Assembly (NCBI GenBank): GCA_900696665.1 | Contig: CAADGY010000231.1 | Span: forward strand, 1-64,000 | Direction: 5' to 3' | DNA from: an uncultured Acidobacteriota bacterium | GTDB taxonomy: Bacteria > Acidobacteriota > Terriglobia > Bryobacterales > Bryobacteraceae | Length of the DNA: 64,000 bases | Part shown: in pieces, positions 34,651 through 44,662 of the stretch | Position numbering within the stretch: the first letter of the stretch is position 1 | Layout: each line of letters begins with the position of its first letter | Translations under genes and position numbers: made by a program | Notes under the pieces: model-generated | Seen by the model: the letters and a program-made list of their open reading frames with translations, nothing else | What the model was told of the DNA's origin: nothing | The model's database searches: none

Positions 34651-35493
34651 TTAGAAACGGATGTTCTCGAGATAACGTAGCGTTTTCGGGATCTGCTTCA
34701 CCGCGTCCGGGTGTTCTTCTTCGATATAGTAGCGGCGGACACCGGTTTTCCGCGCCGCGCTCAGCACGCTGGGCCAATCGATTTCGCCCGTGCCAAGCGG
34801 GACGCTGGCCTCCTCCACCACGTCACCGGGATTGCCCGTCTTCGCTTCCCCTTTGCGGATGTCTTTCAGATGCATCAGCGGGAACCGGCCAGCGTAGCGC
34901 TCCAGAAGCTTTGCGGGATCTTCCTTGCCGAAGGCAATCCAGAACACATCCATCTGGAAATTAGCCACCGCCGGGTCCATGCGCTTCGCCAGAGTATCGA
35001 ACAAAGTGCCGTCGGGACTGCTTCCGAATTCGAAGCCGTGTGCGTGATAGCAGAATTGGAGGCCGGCGCTCTTCAACGCTTCCCCCCACTTGTTGAAATG
35101 ATCGGCAGCGCGATGAGCGTCGTTCAGGGAGAAGGGCTTCTTGTGGGGGATGGACCCGCAGACGACGTATCCGGACCCGAGGGTACGCGCTTCTTCCGCC
35201 ACCTTGGCAGTGGAGTTGGAAAGCTGGTCCCACCCCGCCATCATCGATGTGGCCGCCAGCCCATTGGCTGCCAGCATGCGTTTGAACTCCGAAACCGTGC
35301 GCCCGTAATATCCCCCGACCTCCAACTCCTTAAAGCCCATCTGACGAATCATCGCGAGCGTGCCAGGCAGATCCTTCTGCGCCTGGCGCCGGAGGCTGTA
35401 GATTTCGAGGCCAAGCGGCCCGGAGAACTTCTGTTTGGCGGCCAGGGGAAGTGCCGAGCCAGCTACGGATAAAAATGCCCTTCGAGATGTCAT
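34651..35493 (-). CDS. Exported sugar phosphate isomerase/epimerase-family protein
   Basis: A 280-residue xylose-isomerase-like TIM barrel. The N-terminus MTSRRAFLSVAGSALPLAAK is a short twin-arginine-type signal. GLEIYSLRRQAQKDL, FKELEVGGYYG and YHAHGFEF, then the acidic FQMDVFWI, MHLKDIRKGEA and YIEEEHP, follow the family order of metal- and substrate-binding residues. The family interconverts sugars or inosose-like compounds; substrates of the exported acidobacterial members are mostly unknown. A second, more divergent member is at 58009. It stands alone on the minus strand, facing away from the small gene at 35579. Confidence 0.85.
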   Translation of the reverse strand: MTSRRAFLSVAGSALPLAAKQKFSGPLGLEIYSLRRQAQKDLPGTLAMIRQMGFKELEVGGYYGRTVSEFKRMLAANGLAATSMMAGWDQLSNSTAKVAEEARTLGSGYVVCGSIPHKKPFSLNDAHRAADHFNKWGEALKSAGLQFCYHAHGFEFGSSPDGTLFDTLAKRMDPAVANFQMDVFWIAFGKEDPAKLLERYAGRFPLMHLKDIRKGEAKTGNPGDVVEEASVPLGTGEIDWPSVLSAARKTGVRRYYIEEEHPDAVKQIPKTLRYLENIRF

Positions 35494-35578
35494 GAGTACG
35501 GTTCCAGCTTAGCAGTCCCCGCAATTTCCGTAACAGACTCCGAGTGGCGGGCGTCAGCGCTCCTGGGGGAGAATCACC

Positions 35579-35920
35579 ATGAAACGGACATTCATAGTCT
35601 GCGTGATATTGCTGGTTGGCCTGCTACCATTCCGCCCTGCGGTATCGCAGCAGCAGCAGTCCAAAGTGAAACCGGCCAAGCTCGAGTTTTTGCAGAACAT
35701 GGGCGTGAACCGGAGCGAATCCGGCCGGCCCGCATTCCTGCCGCGGGAATGGGGGCGGCTGGTGAGCGTTCAGCAAATCGAGGGCGACCGGTATGTGCTC
35801 TTTCTGCAGGGCGACGATGGTGCGATTTATCTCGTCAGGTTGCTGCAACAGGGCCAGTACCTGTACCTGGACACGTACGATCAGGGCGGTGTGGCGCTGG
35901 TGATCCGGCGCGAGCGCTGA
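35579..35920 (+). CDS. Small exported protein of unknown function
   Basis: A 113-residue protein with a signal peptide (about residues 1-23) followed by a Gln-rich linker. No family recognised. The mature part, with RLVSVQQIEGDRYVLFLQG and AIYLVRLLQQGQYLYLDTYD, is a short beta-rich domain. A strong GGGGGAG ribosome-binding site sits 8 bases before the ATG, which supports it being real. It ends 6 bases before the convergent lyase gene. Confidence 0.7.
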   Translation: MKRTFIVCVILLVGLLPFRPAVSQQQQSKVKPAKLEFLQNMGVNRSESGRPAFLPREWGRLVSVQQIEGDRYVLFLQGDDGAIYLVRLLQQGQYLYLDTYDQGGVALVIRRER

Positions 35921-35926
35921 AGGGCG

Positions 35927-38245
35927 CTACTCCGGCAGTGCGATCGTCCACCGCCGATCGCCTTTGCGCGCCACAATGCGCCGCTGTTCGAACTCTGCTT
36001 CAACATCGCCCGCCACGATTCGCAGCGCGGCCCCGTCTCTGGAGACGTGCAGCGGCGATTCCGGGATCTGTCCGCGCCGGAAGATGCGTAACACGGTAAC
36101 AGTGAACACATCGCCAGCGGGCTTGTCCGGCGCGGCCTCCACGTGCCACTGCGGCGGAATAGGTGGCCGTTTAACGGATGCCAGATACTCGGCGTCGGGT
36201 TCCGGGTCATAGCCCGTCCATTGCCGCAGTTTGAGTGGCTGCGGCGCCACATATTCAACGACGACTCCGGCGGCGCCCCGGTCCAGCACAAGCCGCTGTC
36301 GCGATTCATCCATCTGGAAAGCCTGTGGCGCGTGGAGCATCCATTGGTATGTGCTAGGTTTCGCTGCCTGGATCTCGTCGGCAACAAACGCCACGTCCGG
36401 TTTTACGAACACCATGTGCCGCCGCGCGCGCTTCAGATCCTGGTCATAAGCCGGCGCCGCTTCGCCTGATACATAGTCCATACCCGGCTGGAATTCGGCT
36501 TTCACGATGCGGCCGTCGTGAGCGGGCGAGCGAGGCCGCTGCCCCTCGCCATTAATAAGCACGGCGTTCTGCGCGCGTGTGCTCCAGACCCACTTGGAAT
36601 GAAACGGACTGCCGTACAGATCGCGATACACATTGTTCACCAGCAATGCAGACCCGTAGGCATTCAGCGTGAAACTGTTTTGCGGGTCCAGTCCGTGACT
36701 CCACCGGCCCATGGGACTGGATTTGAATCGAAGCTGCACGTTCTCACGACCGTCGAGCAGGTTCGAGTTCAGGACCGCGACGCCGGTTCCCTCGAATAGT
36801 TTAGACGGCGGCAGTCCGGAGGGCGCCTGGGGGATGGGTCTGGGCGCTGCGCTCCAGAGAAAATCGAGCACGGGCTCCTCATTGGTCTCGCCGACATCCC
36901 ACTGCTCTAACCACCACGCCCAATGCGCATTGCCGGTGTTGCGGACGTAGTAATGCAGAAACGACCATCCGCGCGAGACCGGTCCGCTAGCCAGATCGCC
37001 AAAACCCAGGTTGGGTGTACCGGGAGGGGCCGAGTACATTGCATAATCACCGATGCGCGTAAAGAACGGCTTTTGAAAGGTGTCGATGTTCATCGCGGTT
37101 CGAGCAATGTCGATCCACCAGCGTGTTTTCGACATGTAGCCGCCGAGATAGTTCAGGCCTTCGTGCCAGCCGCCGTCGTCGTCTGACCAGACGGGATAGG
37201 CGCCGAAGAACTTGGCCATTGCGTATTCGAGGAACTCCTCCGACTCCGGCGTTTCGCCGAGCGTAGCGATGGCATTTTCCGCCAGCTTGTGCCAGGTCCG
37301 GTTGCCGTGGCTGCTGTAGGGTTCGGCGAGATGTCCACCGCCCTGCTTCACTTCGCCACTGTTCCATGCATCTTTGGCGCGTCGCAGCAGCACGGCGCGG
37401 ATTTTCGAGCGCTCCCCGGGAGTGAAAAGCGGCCAGGCCCAGTCATAGGCCCGTGCAAGCCGGTGAATCAGCGGTTTGGCGGCTTCACAATTCAAAGAGA
37501 ACCGGGTGGGTCCATCCGGATCCCATTCCGCCAGTTTCAACGTGAAGCGCTTGGCCCGCTCGCCGTATTTCGAATTCCCGGTCAGCAGCCAGGCGAAGGC
37601 GAGAATCTCCGCTTCCTGGAGCGCCTCGATGGTTTGCACGCGATTCGACCACCAATATTGGCGCGTCGCCGGGTCGTACGGATTCGCGCGAACGGTGGGT
37701 TCCGGCGTGGGCTCGGCCCGCAACAGCGCCTCGGCGCGTGCCAGCAACCTGCCGTAAGGCTCTTTTCCTCCGCCCGCCGCCCATTGTTTCCATTTCGGCA
37801 ACTCTTCCGCGCGCACAAACAGACGGGGGTGTCCGGCGGGAATCCGCCGGCGCAGGTCCTCCATCGTGGGTTTGGGAAAGACGGCGGCGCCGGCAGGAAT
37901 GGTGAACTGCCGCGCGCGGCTCCATGACGATTGGCGTCCTTCTCCAGAGGTGATGCGGTAGCGCCACCACCAGGCGCCGGGCTTCAGCGGCTGATGGTGC
38001 GTGTAAACGGTCCAGCGCAGATCCTCTACCGTTGTGGCATCCGCGAATTCCGGATTGTTTGCCCACTGGACCGTATAGCCCGACGCTCCCTTTTCCGGTA
38101 CCCACGAAAGCGCAGGGGGGTTCAGCGGCACGGTAGCATCATCCGCGGGGCGGTAGCCCCACTCCTGCGGCAGCGCTTCGCGATCAGGAGACTGGCATAG
38201 CGCTACTGCCAGCACCAGCGGGAAAACCGGAATAGGTCGATACAT
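35927..38245 (-). CDS. Exported DUF4962/heparinase II-III-like polysaccharide lyase candidate
   Basis: A 772-residue exported protein. After a signal peptide, about 25-115 is a fibronectin-like beta domain (LSWVPEKGASGYTVQWA), about 120-470 an alpha-helical toroid typical of DUF4962 and alginate/heparin lyases, and about 480-770 the heparinase II/III-like beta-sandwich. Candidate catalytic residues are in WHEGLNYLGG and in NDFT-like positions such as SHGNRTWHKL (Asn/His). The whole architecture matches heparin/heparan or alginate lyase-type enzymes that cleave uronic-acid polysaccharides in the periplasm. ATG at 38245 begins the signal peptide; a GTG three codons upstream is possible. Exact substrate unassigned. 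Confidence 0.8.
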   Translation of the reverse strand: MYRPIPVFPLVLAVALCQSPDREALPQEWGYRPADDATVPLNPPALSWVPEKGASGYTVQWANNPEFADATTVEDLRWTVYTHHQPLKPGAWWWRYRITSGEGRQSSWSRARQFTIPAGAAVFPKPTMEDLRRRIPAGHPRLFVRAEELPKWKQWAAGGGKEPYGRLLARAEALLRAEPTPEPTVRANPYDPATRQYWWSNRVQTIEALQEAEILAFAWLLTGNSKYGERAKRFTLKLAEWDPDGPTRFSLNCEAAKPLIHRLARAYDWAWPLFTPGERSKIRAVLLRRAKDAWNSGEVKQGGGHLAEPYSSHGNRTWHKLAENAIATLGETPESEEFLEYAMAKFFGAYPVWSDDDGGWHEGLNYLGGYMSKTRWWIDIARTAMNIDTFQKPFFTRIGDYAMYSAPPGTPNLGFGDLASGPVSRGWSFLHYYVRNTGNAHWAWWLEQWDVGETNEEPVLDFLWSAAPRPIPQAPSGLPPSKLFEGTGVAVLNSNLLDGRENVQLRFKSSPMGRWSHGLDPQNSFTLNAYGSALLVNNVYRDLYGSPFHSKWVWSTRAQNAVLINGEGQRPRSPAHDGRIVKAEFQPGMDYVSGEAAPAYDQDLKRARRHMVFVKPDVAFVADEIQAAKPSTYQWMLHAPQAFQMDESRQRLVLDRGAAGVVVEYVAPQPLKLRQWTGYDPEPDAEYLASVKRPPIPPQWHVEAAPDKPAGDVFTVTVLRIFRRGQIPESPLHVSRDGAALRIVAGDVEAEFEQRRIVARKGDRRWTIALPE

Positions 38246-38284
38246 GTAGCACACTATACAGCGGGCGCTATCCCTCGCGGGCCA

Positions 38285-40453
38285 TTAAAGCATCGTTGGA
38301 ACATGTGGCGCCACCTGCTGCAAAACGACCAGTGTCTGCGGCGCGAGTCTGACGGGCTCGCCAGCTTGGATGCAGTGATTCTGGTAGAACTTCGGCTGAA
38401 TGGTGTTGACGATCATTTCCCAGTGTGTTTGCTCGTCGGGTTTGGGTAAATAAAAATCGATCGGTTCGTGATGCGGGTTGAGCAGCAGCATGAAGGTATC
38501 GTCGTGTAGTGGAGCGCCCTTGGAATCGGAATCATTGAGTGTCTCGCCGTTCAAGCGCACGCCGATGCATCGGACCCACCCGGCGGACCACTCCTCGTCC
38601 GTCATCTCTTCGCCGTCGGGCCGGAACCAGCCTACGTCCTTCTCGACCGTTCCGCGAATCTCACGGTCCTGGAAAAATTTGCGCCGGTGCAGGTTGGGAT
38701 GTTCCAGCCGGAGGCGTATGAGGTCGCGGGTGAATTCAAACAGCGCCCGCTTGCCGGCCTCCGGCGTCCAGTCCAGCCAACTGATTTCGTTGTCCTGGCA
38801 ATAGGCGTTGTTGTTGCCGCGTTGCGTGCGGCCGATCTCGTCCCCCCCCAAGATCATCGGCACACCCTGAGACAACATGAGCGTGGCGAGCAGATTCCGT
38901 TTCTGCCGGTCGCGCAGCTCGATAATCCCGGGATCGCTGGTCGGGCCCTCCACCCCCATGTTCCACGAATGGTTATCGTTTGATCCGTCGCGATTCTCTT
39001 CGCCGTTGGCCTCGTTGTGCTTTTCGTTGTAGCTGACCAGATCGTTGAGAGTGAAACCATCGTGCGCGGTAATGAAATTGACGCTCGCCGACGGTCTTCT
39101 CCCGTCTCTTTGGTAAAGATCGCTGCTTCCGGTCAGCCTGTAGCCCAATTCGGCCAGCGTACCGTCCTCACTCTTCCAATAGCGGCGAACCACGTCGCGA
39201 TACTTCCCATTCCACTCGGCCCAAAGAATCGGGAAGTTCCCAACCTGGTAGCCTCCTTCGCCCACATCCCATGGCTCGGCGATCAGTTTCACCTGCGACA
39301 GGACGGGATCCTGGTGGATGATGTCGAAGAACGCCGACAGGCGGTCTACATCGTGCAGTTCCCGCGCCAGAGTGGCGGCGAGATCGAAACGGAAACCATC
39401 GATGTGCATGTCCTCCACCCAATACCGCAGGCTGTCCATGATGAGTTTCAAAACCTGTGGATGATGCACGTTCAGACTATTTCCTGTTCCCGTGTAATCC
39501 ATGTAGTAGCGCGCATCGTCGTTCATCGTCCGGTAGTAAGTGAGGTTGTCGATACCGCGAAAACTTAGTGTAGGGCCTAAATGATTTCCTTCGGACGTGT
39601 GGTTGTACACGACGTCCAGGATCACCTCGATACCTTCGCGATGCAGAGCTTTCACCATCGACTTGAACTCGGCCACCTGACCACCTTTGTCGCCTGCGCT
39701 GGCATAGCGGGCCGCCGGGGAGAAGAAATTGGTGGTGTTGTATCCCCAATAGTTCTTCAGTCCCCGGTCAATCAGGCGCTTATCGTCCAGCATGTCGTGT
39801 ATCGGCATCAACTCGACGGCCGTGATCCCAAGTTTTTTCAGGTATTGAACCGCGGGCGGCGATCCCAGGCCGGCATAAGTCCCGCGCAGTTCCGGAGCAA
39901 TATCGGGATGCTGAATGGTGAATCCCCTTACGTGCATCTCATAGATCACCGAGTCGTTTAATGGGGTCCGAAGAGGCCGGTCGTTCTCCCAATCGAAAAA
40001 CGGGCTGACAATGATTCCTTTGGGCATGCCCCAGGCGCTATCACCGGAATCGCAAGAGAGATCAGCGTCCGGGTGACCCAGTTGGTAGCCGAAGAGTGGC
40101 GCTTTCCAATTGACTTCTCCCGAAACGGCCCTGGCGTAGGGATCAAGCAGCAGCTTTGCGGGATTGAATCGCATGCCGCGTTTCGGCTCATAAGGTCCAT
40201 GCACGCGGTAGCCGTAGAGTTGTCCGGGTAGAGCGGCCGGCAGGTAACAGTGCCAGACGAAGTTCGTCTGTTCCTGAAGCGGGATTCGCTCCTCATGGCC
40301 TTGCTCGTCGAACAGGCAGAGATCGACGGCGGTACCGCTATGGGAATACAACGCGAAGTTGGTGCCCGCGCCGTCCCAGGTGGCGCCTAACGGATAAGGT
40401 CTTCCCGGCAGCACCGTCCGCGGCAACCGCTGGTTCTTATCGGAGTCAGACAT
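38285..40453 (-). CDS. glgX: Glycogen debranching enzyme (isoamylase type)
   Basis: A 722-residue GH13 enzyme of GlgX type. The N-terminal CBM48-like domain ([17 protein letters not shown]) precedes the catalytic barrel with conserved regions [18 protein letters not shown] (nucleophile Asp), KLIAEPWD (acid/base Glu) and [13 protein letters not shown]. It hydrolyses alpha-1,6 branches of glycogen during breakdown in the cytosol. ATG at 40453 is preferred; an in-frame ATG at 40492 adds 13 unmatched residues. No other glycogen genes are in the window. It is convergent in orientation with nothing; the gene upstream on the plus strand starts at 40673. Confidence 0.94.
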   Translation of the reverse strand: MSDSDKNQRLPRTVLPGRPYPLGATWDGAGTNFALYSHSGTAVDLCLFDEQGHEERIPLQEQTNFVWHCYLPAALPGQLYGYRVHGPYEPKRGMRFNPAKLLLDPYARAVSGEVNWKAPLFGYQLGHPDADLSCDSGDSAWGMPKGIIVSPFFDWENDRPLRTPLNDSVIYEMHVRGFTIQHPDIAPELRGTYAGLGSPPAVQYLKKLGITAVELMPIHDMLDDKRLIDRGLKNYWGYNTTNFFSPAARYASAGDKGGQVAEFKSMVKALHREGIEVILDVVYNHTSEGNHLGPTLSFRGIDNLTYYRTMNDDARYYMDYTGTGNSLNVHHPQVLKLIMDSLRYWVEDMHIDGFRFDLAATLARELHDVDRLSAFFDIIHQDPVLSQVKLIAEPWDVGEGGYQVGNFPILWAEWNGKYRDVVRRYWKSEDGTLAELGYRLTGSSDLYQRDGRRPSASVNFITAHDGFTLNDLVSYNEKHNEANGEENRDGSNDNHSWNMGVEGPTSDPGIIELRDRQKRNLLATLMLSQGVPMILGGDEIGRTQRGNNNAYCQDNEISWLDWTPEAGKRALFEFTRDLIRLRLEHPNLHRRKFFQDREIRGTVEKDVGWFRPDGEEMTDEEWSAGWVRCIGVRLNGETLNDSDSKGAPLHDDTFMLLLNPHHEPIDFYLPKPDEQTHWEMIVNTIQPKFYQNHCIQAGEPVRLAPQTLVVLQQVAPHVPTML

Positions 40454-40539
40454 ATTGTTGGATGATAATCTGCGCCCTTGCATGGGCGCCATAGGGTGGC
40501 CATGAAATTGTTTCTGTTGCGTTGAAACGCTCGCGCAAG

Positions 40540-40559
40540 ACCTCCGCTATGGCGGAGGT
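40540..40559. promoter_or_regulatory. 8-bp perfect hairpin between glgX and the class III aminotransferase gene
   Basis: ACCTCCGC (40540-40547) and GCGGAGGT (40552-40559) flank a four-base loop, in the 219-base divergent gap between glgX and the aminotransferase. It is not followed by a U-tract in either direction, so an operator is more likely than a terminator. Confidence 0.35.
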
Positions 40560-40672
40560 TGGTGCGGCATTTCGGCTTCCAGCCGGATCTCTTTGAAAAA
40601 TCGATGTGATTCCGGGCCGCACTCCGGTAAAAAATACCTACGCGCCTGAAGCTTGTGGGACAATTGCAAGAA

Positions 40673-42061
40673 ATGGCAAGAGAATACGAGCTGACCCCGC
40701 GCAGGGTCCCCAGAATAGAGACCGCCCTAAGGCGAATTGTGACCGAGTTGCCGGCGCCCGCATCAGTTCCGGTGCTTGAGAAACTGCACCGGTATGAGCC
40801 GGTAGCGATGCGAGGCCAGCCGCCCATCGTGTGGGACCGCGCCGAAGGATTTCAGGTGTTCGATGCGTATGGGAACTGCTGGATTGATTGGTCGTCGGGC
40901 GTTTTGATCACGAACGCCGGACACGGACGCCGGGAGATTATCGAAGCCGTGTCGGGGCAGGCTGCCTCGAAGCTTTTGACGAACTACTGCTTTCCTAGCG
41001 AAATCCGCGCGCGCCTGGTGGAAAAGATCGCATCGCTTTTGCCGGAGCCATTGAAAAAGGTGTTTCTGCTCACCACCGGATCGGAAGCGGTGGAATGTGC
41101 CATCAAGCTCTGCCGCACGAATGGAATCAAAGTTGGCGGACGTTCGAAGAACGTCATCGTTTCCTACGACAAGGCCTTCCACGGACGGACCCTCGGCTCG
41201 CAGCAGGCCGGCGGCATTCCCGCGCTGAAGGATTGGATCGTAAACCTCGATCCCGGCTTCGTTCAGATTCCTTTCCCCGACGGCTTCCGCACCGGGAACA
41301 CGTCTTTCGAATTTTTCGAAGAATGCCTTTCCAAGACAGGCATCAAACCAGTGGACGTGGCCGGTGTCGTCCTCGAAACGTATCAGGGTGGCAGTGCTTC
41401 GTTCGCTCCGCCCGAATATATGAAACGGCTCCGGAAGTGGTGCGACGTCAACGGAGCGCTGTTGGTCTGCGATGAAGTACAGGCGGGCTTCGGGCGCACC
41501 GGAACCATGTGGGGCTTTGAGCACTATGGAATCGTGCCGGACCTGGCCACCTTCGGCAAGGGCATTTCCAGTTCGCTGCCCATCTCAGCGGTGGCGGGAA
41601 GGCCGGACATCATGGATTTGCACCCGCCGGGCAGTATGACCTCCACGCACACCGGAAATCCCGTTTGCTGCGCCGCCGCACTGGCCTCCATTGAAATCGT
41701 CGAAAAAGAGAACCTGGCTGAGAATGCGAGGAAGCAGGGCGCGCTGCTTCTCTCACTGCTGAACGATCTAAAGGCCAAACATCCCGAGATCGGGTGTGTG
41801 GATGGAAAGGGGTTGGTCGCGGGACTGAGTTGCGTAAAACCGGGTACAAAGGAGCCCGATGGCGACCTTGCGTGGGACATTGTCGAGCGGTCCATCACCA
41901 AGGGTGTTCTCATGTTCTCACCTGTCGGGTTCGGTGGGGGCACAGTGAAAATCTGCCCGCCGCTGGTCATCACCGAAGAGGCCATCCGGGAGAGCGCCGA
42001 GGCATTTAGCGAAGCGTTCTCCGAAGCGCTGGCCGCGCGCAAGCAGGAGGCCGCCGTCTGA
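40673..42061 (+). CDS. Class III pyridoxal-phosphate aminotransferase
   Basis: A 462-residue fold-type I aminotransferase of the GABA/ornithine/acetylornithine group. YGNCWIDWSSGVLITNAGH, TTGSEAVECAIKLCR, DKAFHGRTLGS, VCDEVQAGFGRTGTMWG (Asp contacting the pyridine nitrogen) and FGKGISSSLPISAVAG (Schiff-base Lys) are all intact. The amino donor is not predictable. ATG at 40673 is chosen; GTG at 40655 is an alternative with equally poor ribosome-binding signals. The stop shares one base with the start of the next gene (TGATG), so the two are coupled and probably act on related metabolites. Confidence 0.88.
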   Translation: MAREYELTPRRVPRIETALRRIVTELPAPASVPVLEKLHRYEPVAMRGQPPIVWDRAEGFQVFDAYGNCWIDWSSGVLITNAGHGRREIIEAVSGQAASKLLTNYCFPSEIRARLVEKIASLLPEPLKKVFLLTTGSEAVECAIKLCRTNGIKVGGRSKNVIVSYDKAFHGRTLGSQQAGGIPALKDWIVNLDPGFVQIPFPDGFRTGNTSFEFFEECLSKTGIKPVDVAGVVLETYQGGSASFAPPEYMKRLRKWCDVNGALLVCDEVQAGFGRTGTMWGFEHYGIVPDLATFGKGISSSLPISAVAGRPDIMDLHPPGSMTSTHTGNPVCCAAALASIEIVEKENLAENARKQGALLLSLLNDLKAKHPEIGCVDGKGLVAGLSCVKPGTKEPDGDLAWDIVERSITKGVLMFSPVGFGGGTVKICPPLVITEEAIRESAEAFSEAFSEALAARKQEAAV

Positions 42062-43296
42062 TGGCTCCGCTCCAGGCCGCTCTCATCGGTGGAGGTATGA
42101 TCGCGCACGATCAGATTCTGCCGTCTCTTTATCAGCTACAGCGTCAGGGCGTGATTGGAGAAATCAGTGTCTGCGCGACGGAAGCGAGATTTCTCAAGTC
42201 TCTGCTGGATTCGGAAAACATCAGCAAGGCTTTTCCGGGCCAGTCGTTCCGGCCGTTCCCCAACCTCTCCGATACCGGAGTTTACCTGGATCTCTACAAG
42301 CAGGTCATCGCCGGCCTTCCGCCGCGAAACATTGTAGCTGTAGCCGTGCCGGACCAGTTGCACTATGCCGTCATCATGGAGGCGCTCCGGCACGACCAGC
42401 ATGTCCTGACGGTGAAACCGCTGGTGCTGACCGCGGCGGAGGCGGCCGAAATCGAGCAGGAAGCGTCGCGCCGCGGCCTGCTGGTGGGAATCGAGTATCA
42501 CAAGCGATTTGACGACCGCAGCCTGATGGCCCGCCGCCGTTATCGCGAGGGTTGGTTCGGTGAATTCCGGCTCGGCACAGCGTGCCTGCTGGAAAAGTGG
42601 TATTACCGCCATTCGAATTTTCAGAACTGGTGTACCGTCGAGAACTCCGATGCGTTCACTTACATCGGCTGTCATTACGTCGATTTGGTGCACTTCATCA
42701 CCGGATTGCTTCCTGTTTCGGTCAGTGTATATGGCATTAAGGACCGCTATCCAAACGGAAACGAAGGATTCCTGTGGACAGACGCGCGGGTGCTGTGGAA
42801 CAACGGCGCCAGTCTGAATGTGCAGAACGCGCTGGGATTCCCGGACGACGCTCCCGGCTCCAACACACAGGGCATGGTGCTGTATTGCTCCGGCCAACAG
42901 AAGGGCGGGTTGCTGGCTCACTCGGATCAATACCGCGGGCTCGAATATAGCTACGTACGTCCGCCGGAAGGTCCGGGCGCCACGGTCTACGCTGAACCGA
43001 GTCCCGACTATTTCCAGTATGTCGATCTGGGCGGAGGCGGGCTGGTGCCGGTGGGTTATGGATATCGTTCGGTCGATTTCATTATCCGGGCTGCCGTGCG
43101 CCTCGAATCCCAAGCGGGCACTCTGGAAGAGCGCCGGCAAATGCTGCGGCAGTTCGATGAGGAAGGCGTGATGGCCACACCCGCCAACAGCCGCTACAAC
43201 GAACTGGTGATCGAGGCAGGCCGCCTGTCCATTCTGAACGGCGGCCGGGAAGTACGCATACAGTACGAAGGCGAGCCGGCGGTCGCGCTGGCATAG
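42061..43296 (+). CDS. Gfo/Idh/MocA-family oxidoreductase, cytosolic
   Basis: A 411-residue NAD(P)-dependent oxidoreductase without a signal peptide. The N-terminal ALIGGGMIAHDQIL is the nucleotide-binding turn, LTVKPLVLTAAEA replaces the usual EKP with VKP (Lys retained), and GIEYHKRFDDRS and the YIGCHYVDLVHFITG segment carry the substrate pocket. It is coupled to the class III aminotransferase, which suggests oxidation of a sugar or cyclitol to a keto compound followed or preceded by transamination. Substrate unknown. Confidence 0.85.
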   Translation: MAPLQAALIGGGMIAHDQILPSLYQLQRQGVIGEISVCATEARFLKSLLDSENISKAFPGQSFRPFPNLSDTGVYLDLYKQVIAGLPPRNIVAVAVPDQLHYAVIMEALRHDQHVLTVKPLVLTAAEAAEIEQEASRRGLLVGIEYHKRFDDRSLMARRRYREGWFGEFRLGTACLLEKWYYRHSNFQNWCTVENSDAFTYIGCHYVDLVHFITGLLPVSVSVYGIKDRYPNGNEGFLWTDARVLWNNGASLNVQNALGFPDDAPGSNTQGMVLYCSGQQKGGLLAHSDQYRGLEYSYVRPPEGPGATVYAEPSPDYFQYVDLGGGGLVPVGYGYRSVDFIIRAAVRLESQAGTLEERRQMLRQFDEEGVMATPANSRYNELVIEAGRLSILNGGREVRIQYEGEPAVALA

Positions 43297-43302
43297 TAAT
43301 AA

Positions 43303-43326
43303 CCGCTTCCTCGCGGTAGCGGCTCC
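43303..43326. repeat. Dispersed repeat family A, copy 2
   Basis: Reverse complement matches 8659-8682 at 19 of 24 bases, with the same outer blocks (GGAGCCGC ... AAGCGG on the minus strand). It lies in the 44-base gap between two convergent oxidoreductase genes, and its flanks (CCGCTTC/GAAGC, TCG/CGA) can fold into a hairpin, so it may also act as a bidirectional terminator. Confidence 0.5.
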
Positions 43327-43340
43327 GAGAAGCAATAATC

Positions 43341-44531
43341 CTACGCCGGCGTTCCGTAATCACGGATCTTCATCGGCTCACCGCCGCGCAAGGCGGACTG
43401 GTGCGCGATAATACCGGGCAGCGTGTAGGCTATCGCCTCCCAGATGTTCACCGCCGGGTGCCGGTCTTCCACGATGGCGCGGATGAACTCGTGCGTGATG
43501 AACGCGTGCGAGTTGCCGTGGCCTGACTTGACGCGCATCGAAGGCGGCAACTTTTCCAGGTGATCCGGCTGCTTGAACGCCTCGATTTTCACGTCGCCCT
43601 CGGGATATCCGTTCGCGTCGATCACTGTCTTGCCGTCCTTCGATATTTTGATTAATGTATTCGGCGATCCCTCGGGCCTCTGCATGATGTACGACAGGCG
43701 ATCCCCGTAGAATTGAGCGCGTTCGGTTCCACCCGCCGCGACGTGCCAGAAGACGCTGATGCGTGAAGAGTGGCCCTTGGATGTCTGAAAGAACCCCGTT
43801 GTATTCCAGAATGGGTTCGTGTACATGTTCGTTTGTAGAACTTCGTGACCGTCGCCCCAGCCAACGGCCTGAACGCTTGTCAGACGCTCACCCGTGACGG
43901 GAACTACCATTCCGGTACAGTGTGTCGGGTAGAGCATGGGTGGAAAGCCATAGCGCCATGTGGGGTTCCCGATCTTATCGAACATGAGGGAAGTCAGGCC
44001 TTCGTGGTGATACTCGGCCTCGGAGTAAAAAATCGTGCCGAATTCACCCCTGCGCTGCATCTCCATGCACGTCATGATCTCCGACCGGTAGTAACTGGTC
44101 TCCGCCATCATGTAGCGCATTCCGGTGGAACGAACGGTTTCAAGGATTCGCTCCAGTTCTTCTACCGTTATCCCAGCGGGTACCGCGCTGATCACGTGTT
44201 TTCCCGCTTTCATGCTCTCCATGGCCATCCAGGCGTGCAGCGGCGCGGGTGTAAATACTCCCACTGCGTCCAGCTTGGCTTTTGCCAGCATTTCCCGGAA
44301 GTTCGTAAAGGTGGCGCCACAGCGGTAGACTTCCGACAGGCGTTGCAGCCGGTCGGGCCTGATGTCGCACACTGCTTCCACTTTGCAGTCCGGCTGCAAA
44401 TGCCATTGAAAGCTGGACCCGAAGCGGCCGCCGACCACGCCGATGCGGACCGGCCGGGGTGATGAGGTCTGTGCGCCGGCCGAAGCCGCTCCTGCGCATC
44501 CGGCGACAAAGAGCCGGCGTGAGATGTCCAT
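43341..44531 (-). CDS. Gfo/Idh/MocA-family oxidoreductase, exported
   Basis: A 396-residue protein with an RR-containing signal (MDISRRLFVAGCAGAASAGA) that fits the Tat pathway. GVVGGRFGSSFQWHL is the nucleotide-binding region; the usual EKP-like motif is changed to SAVPAG (residue about 125), so catalysis may differ. A perfect AAGGAGG lies 7 bases before the ATG at 44531; an upstream in-frame ATG (44639) has no such signal. It is divergent from the DHDPS-like operon, with 131 bases between the starts, and is probably co-regulated with it. Confidence 0.84.
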   Translation of the reverse strand: MDISRRLFVAGCAGAASAGAQTSSPRPVRIGVVGGRFGSSFQWHLQPDCKVEAVCDIRPDRLQRLSEVYRCGATFTNFREMLAKAKLDAVGVFTPAPLHAWMAMESMKAGKHVISAVPAGITVEELERILETVRSTGMRYMMAETSYYRSEIMTCMEMQRRGEFGTIFYSEAEYHHEGLTSLMFDKIGNPTWRYGFPPMLYPTHCTGMVVPVTGERLTSVQAVGWGDGHEVLQTNMYTNPFWNTTGFFQTSKGHSSRISVFWHVAAGGTERAQFYGDRLSYIMQRPEGSPNTLIKISKDGKTVIDANGYPEGDVKIEAFKQPDHLEKLPPSMRVKSGHGNSHAFITHEFIRAIVEDRHPAVNIWEAIAYTLPGIIAHQSALRGGEPMKIRDYGTPA

Positions 44532-44662
44532 AAATTTTCCTCCTTGTCTGAAGTGCTCTGGTCCCGACCAGCATATCGAACTTCGATCCGGGACCTTCCC
44601 ATTCGGGAAGGGCGGCGCTACAGTTGATAAGCTATCCAAGACAGTGTTATCCCAAATGGTAC

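Noticed and set aside
42136-43335. Long open frame on the minus strand opposite the Gfo/Idh gene
   Set aside because: The plus-strand frame is a complete, recognisable oxidoreductase with coupling to its neighbour. The minus frame has no family likeness and results from high G+C content.
44600-44662. Sigma-70 promoter in the divergent gap before the DHDPS-like gene
   Set aside because: TTGATA is followed at 17 bases only by TTATCC, too poor a -10 element to list.
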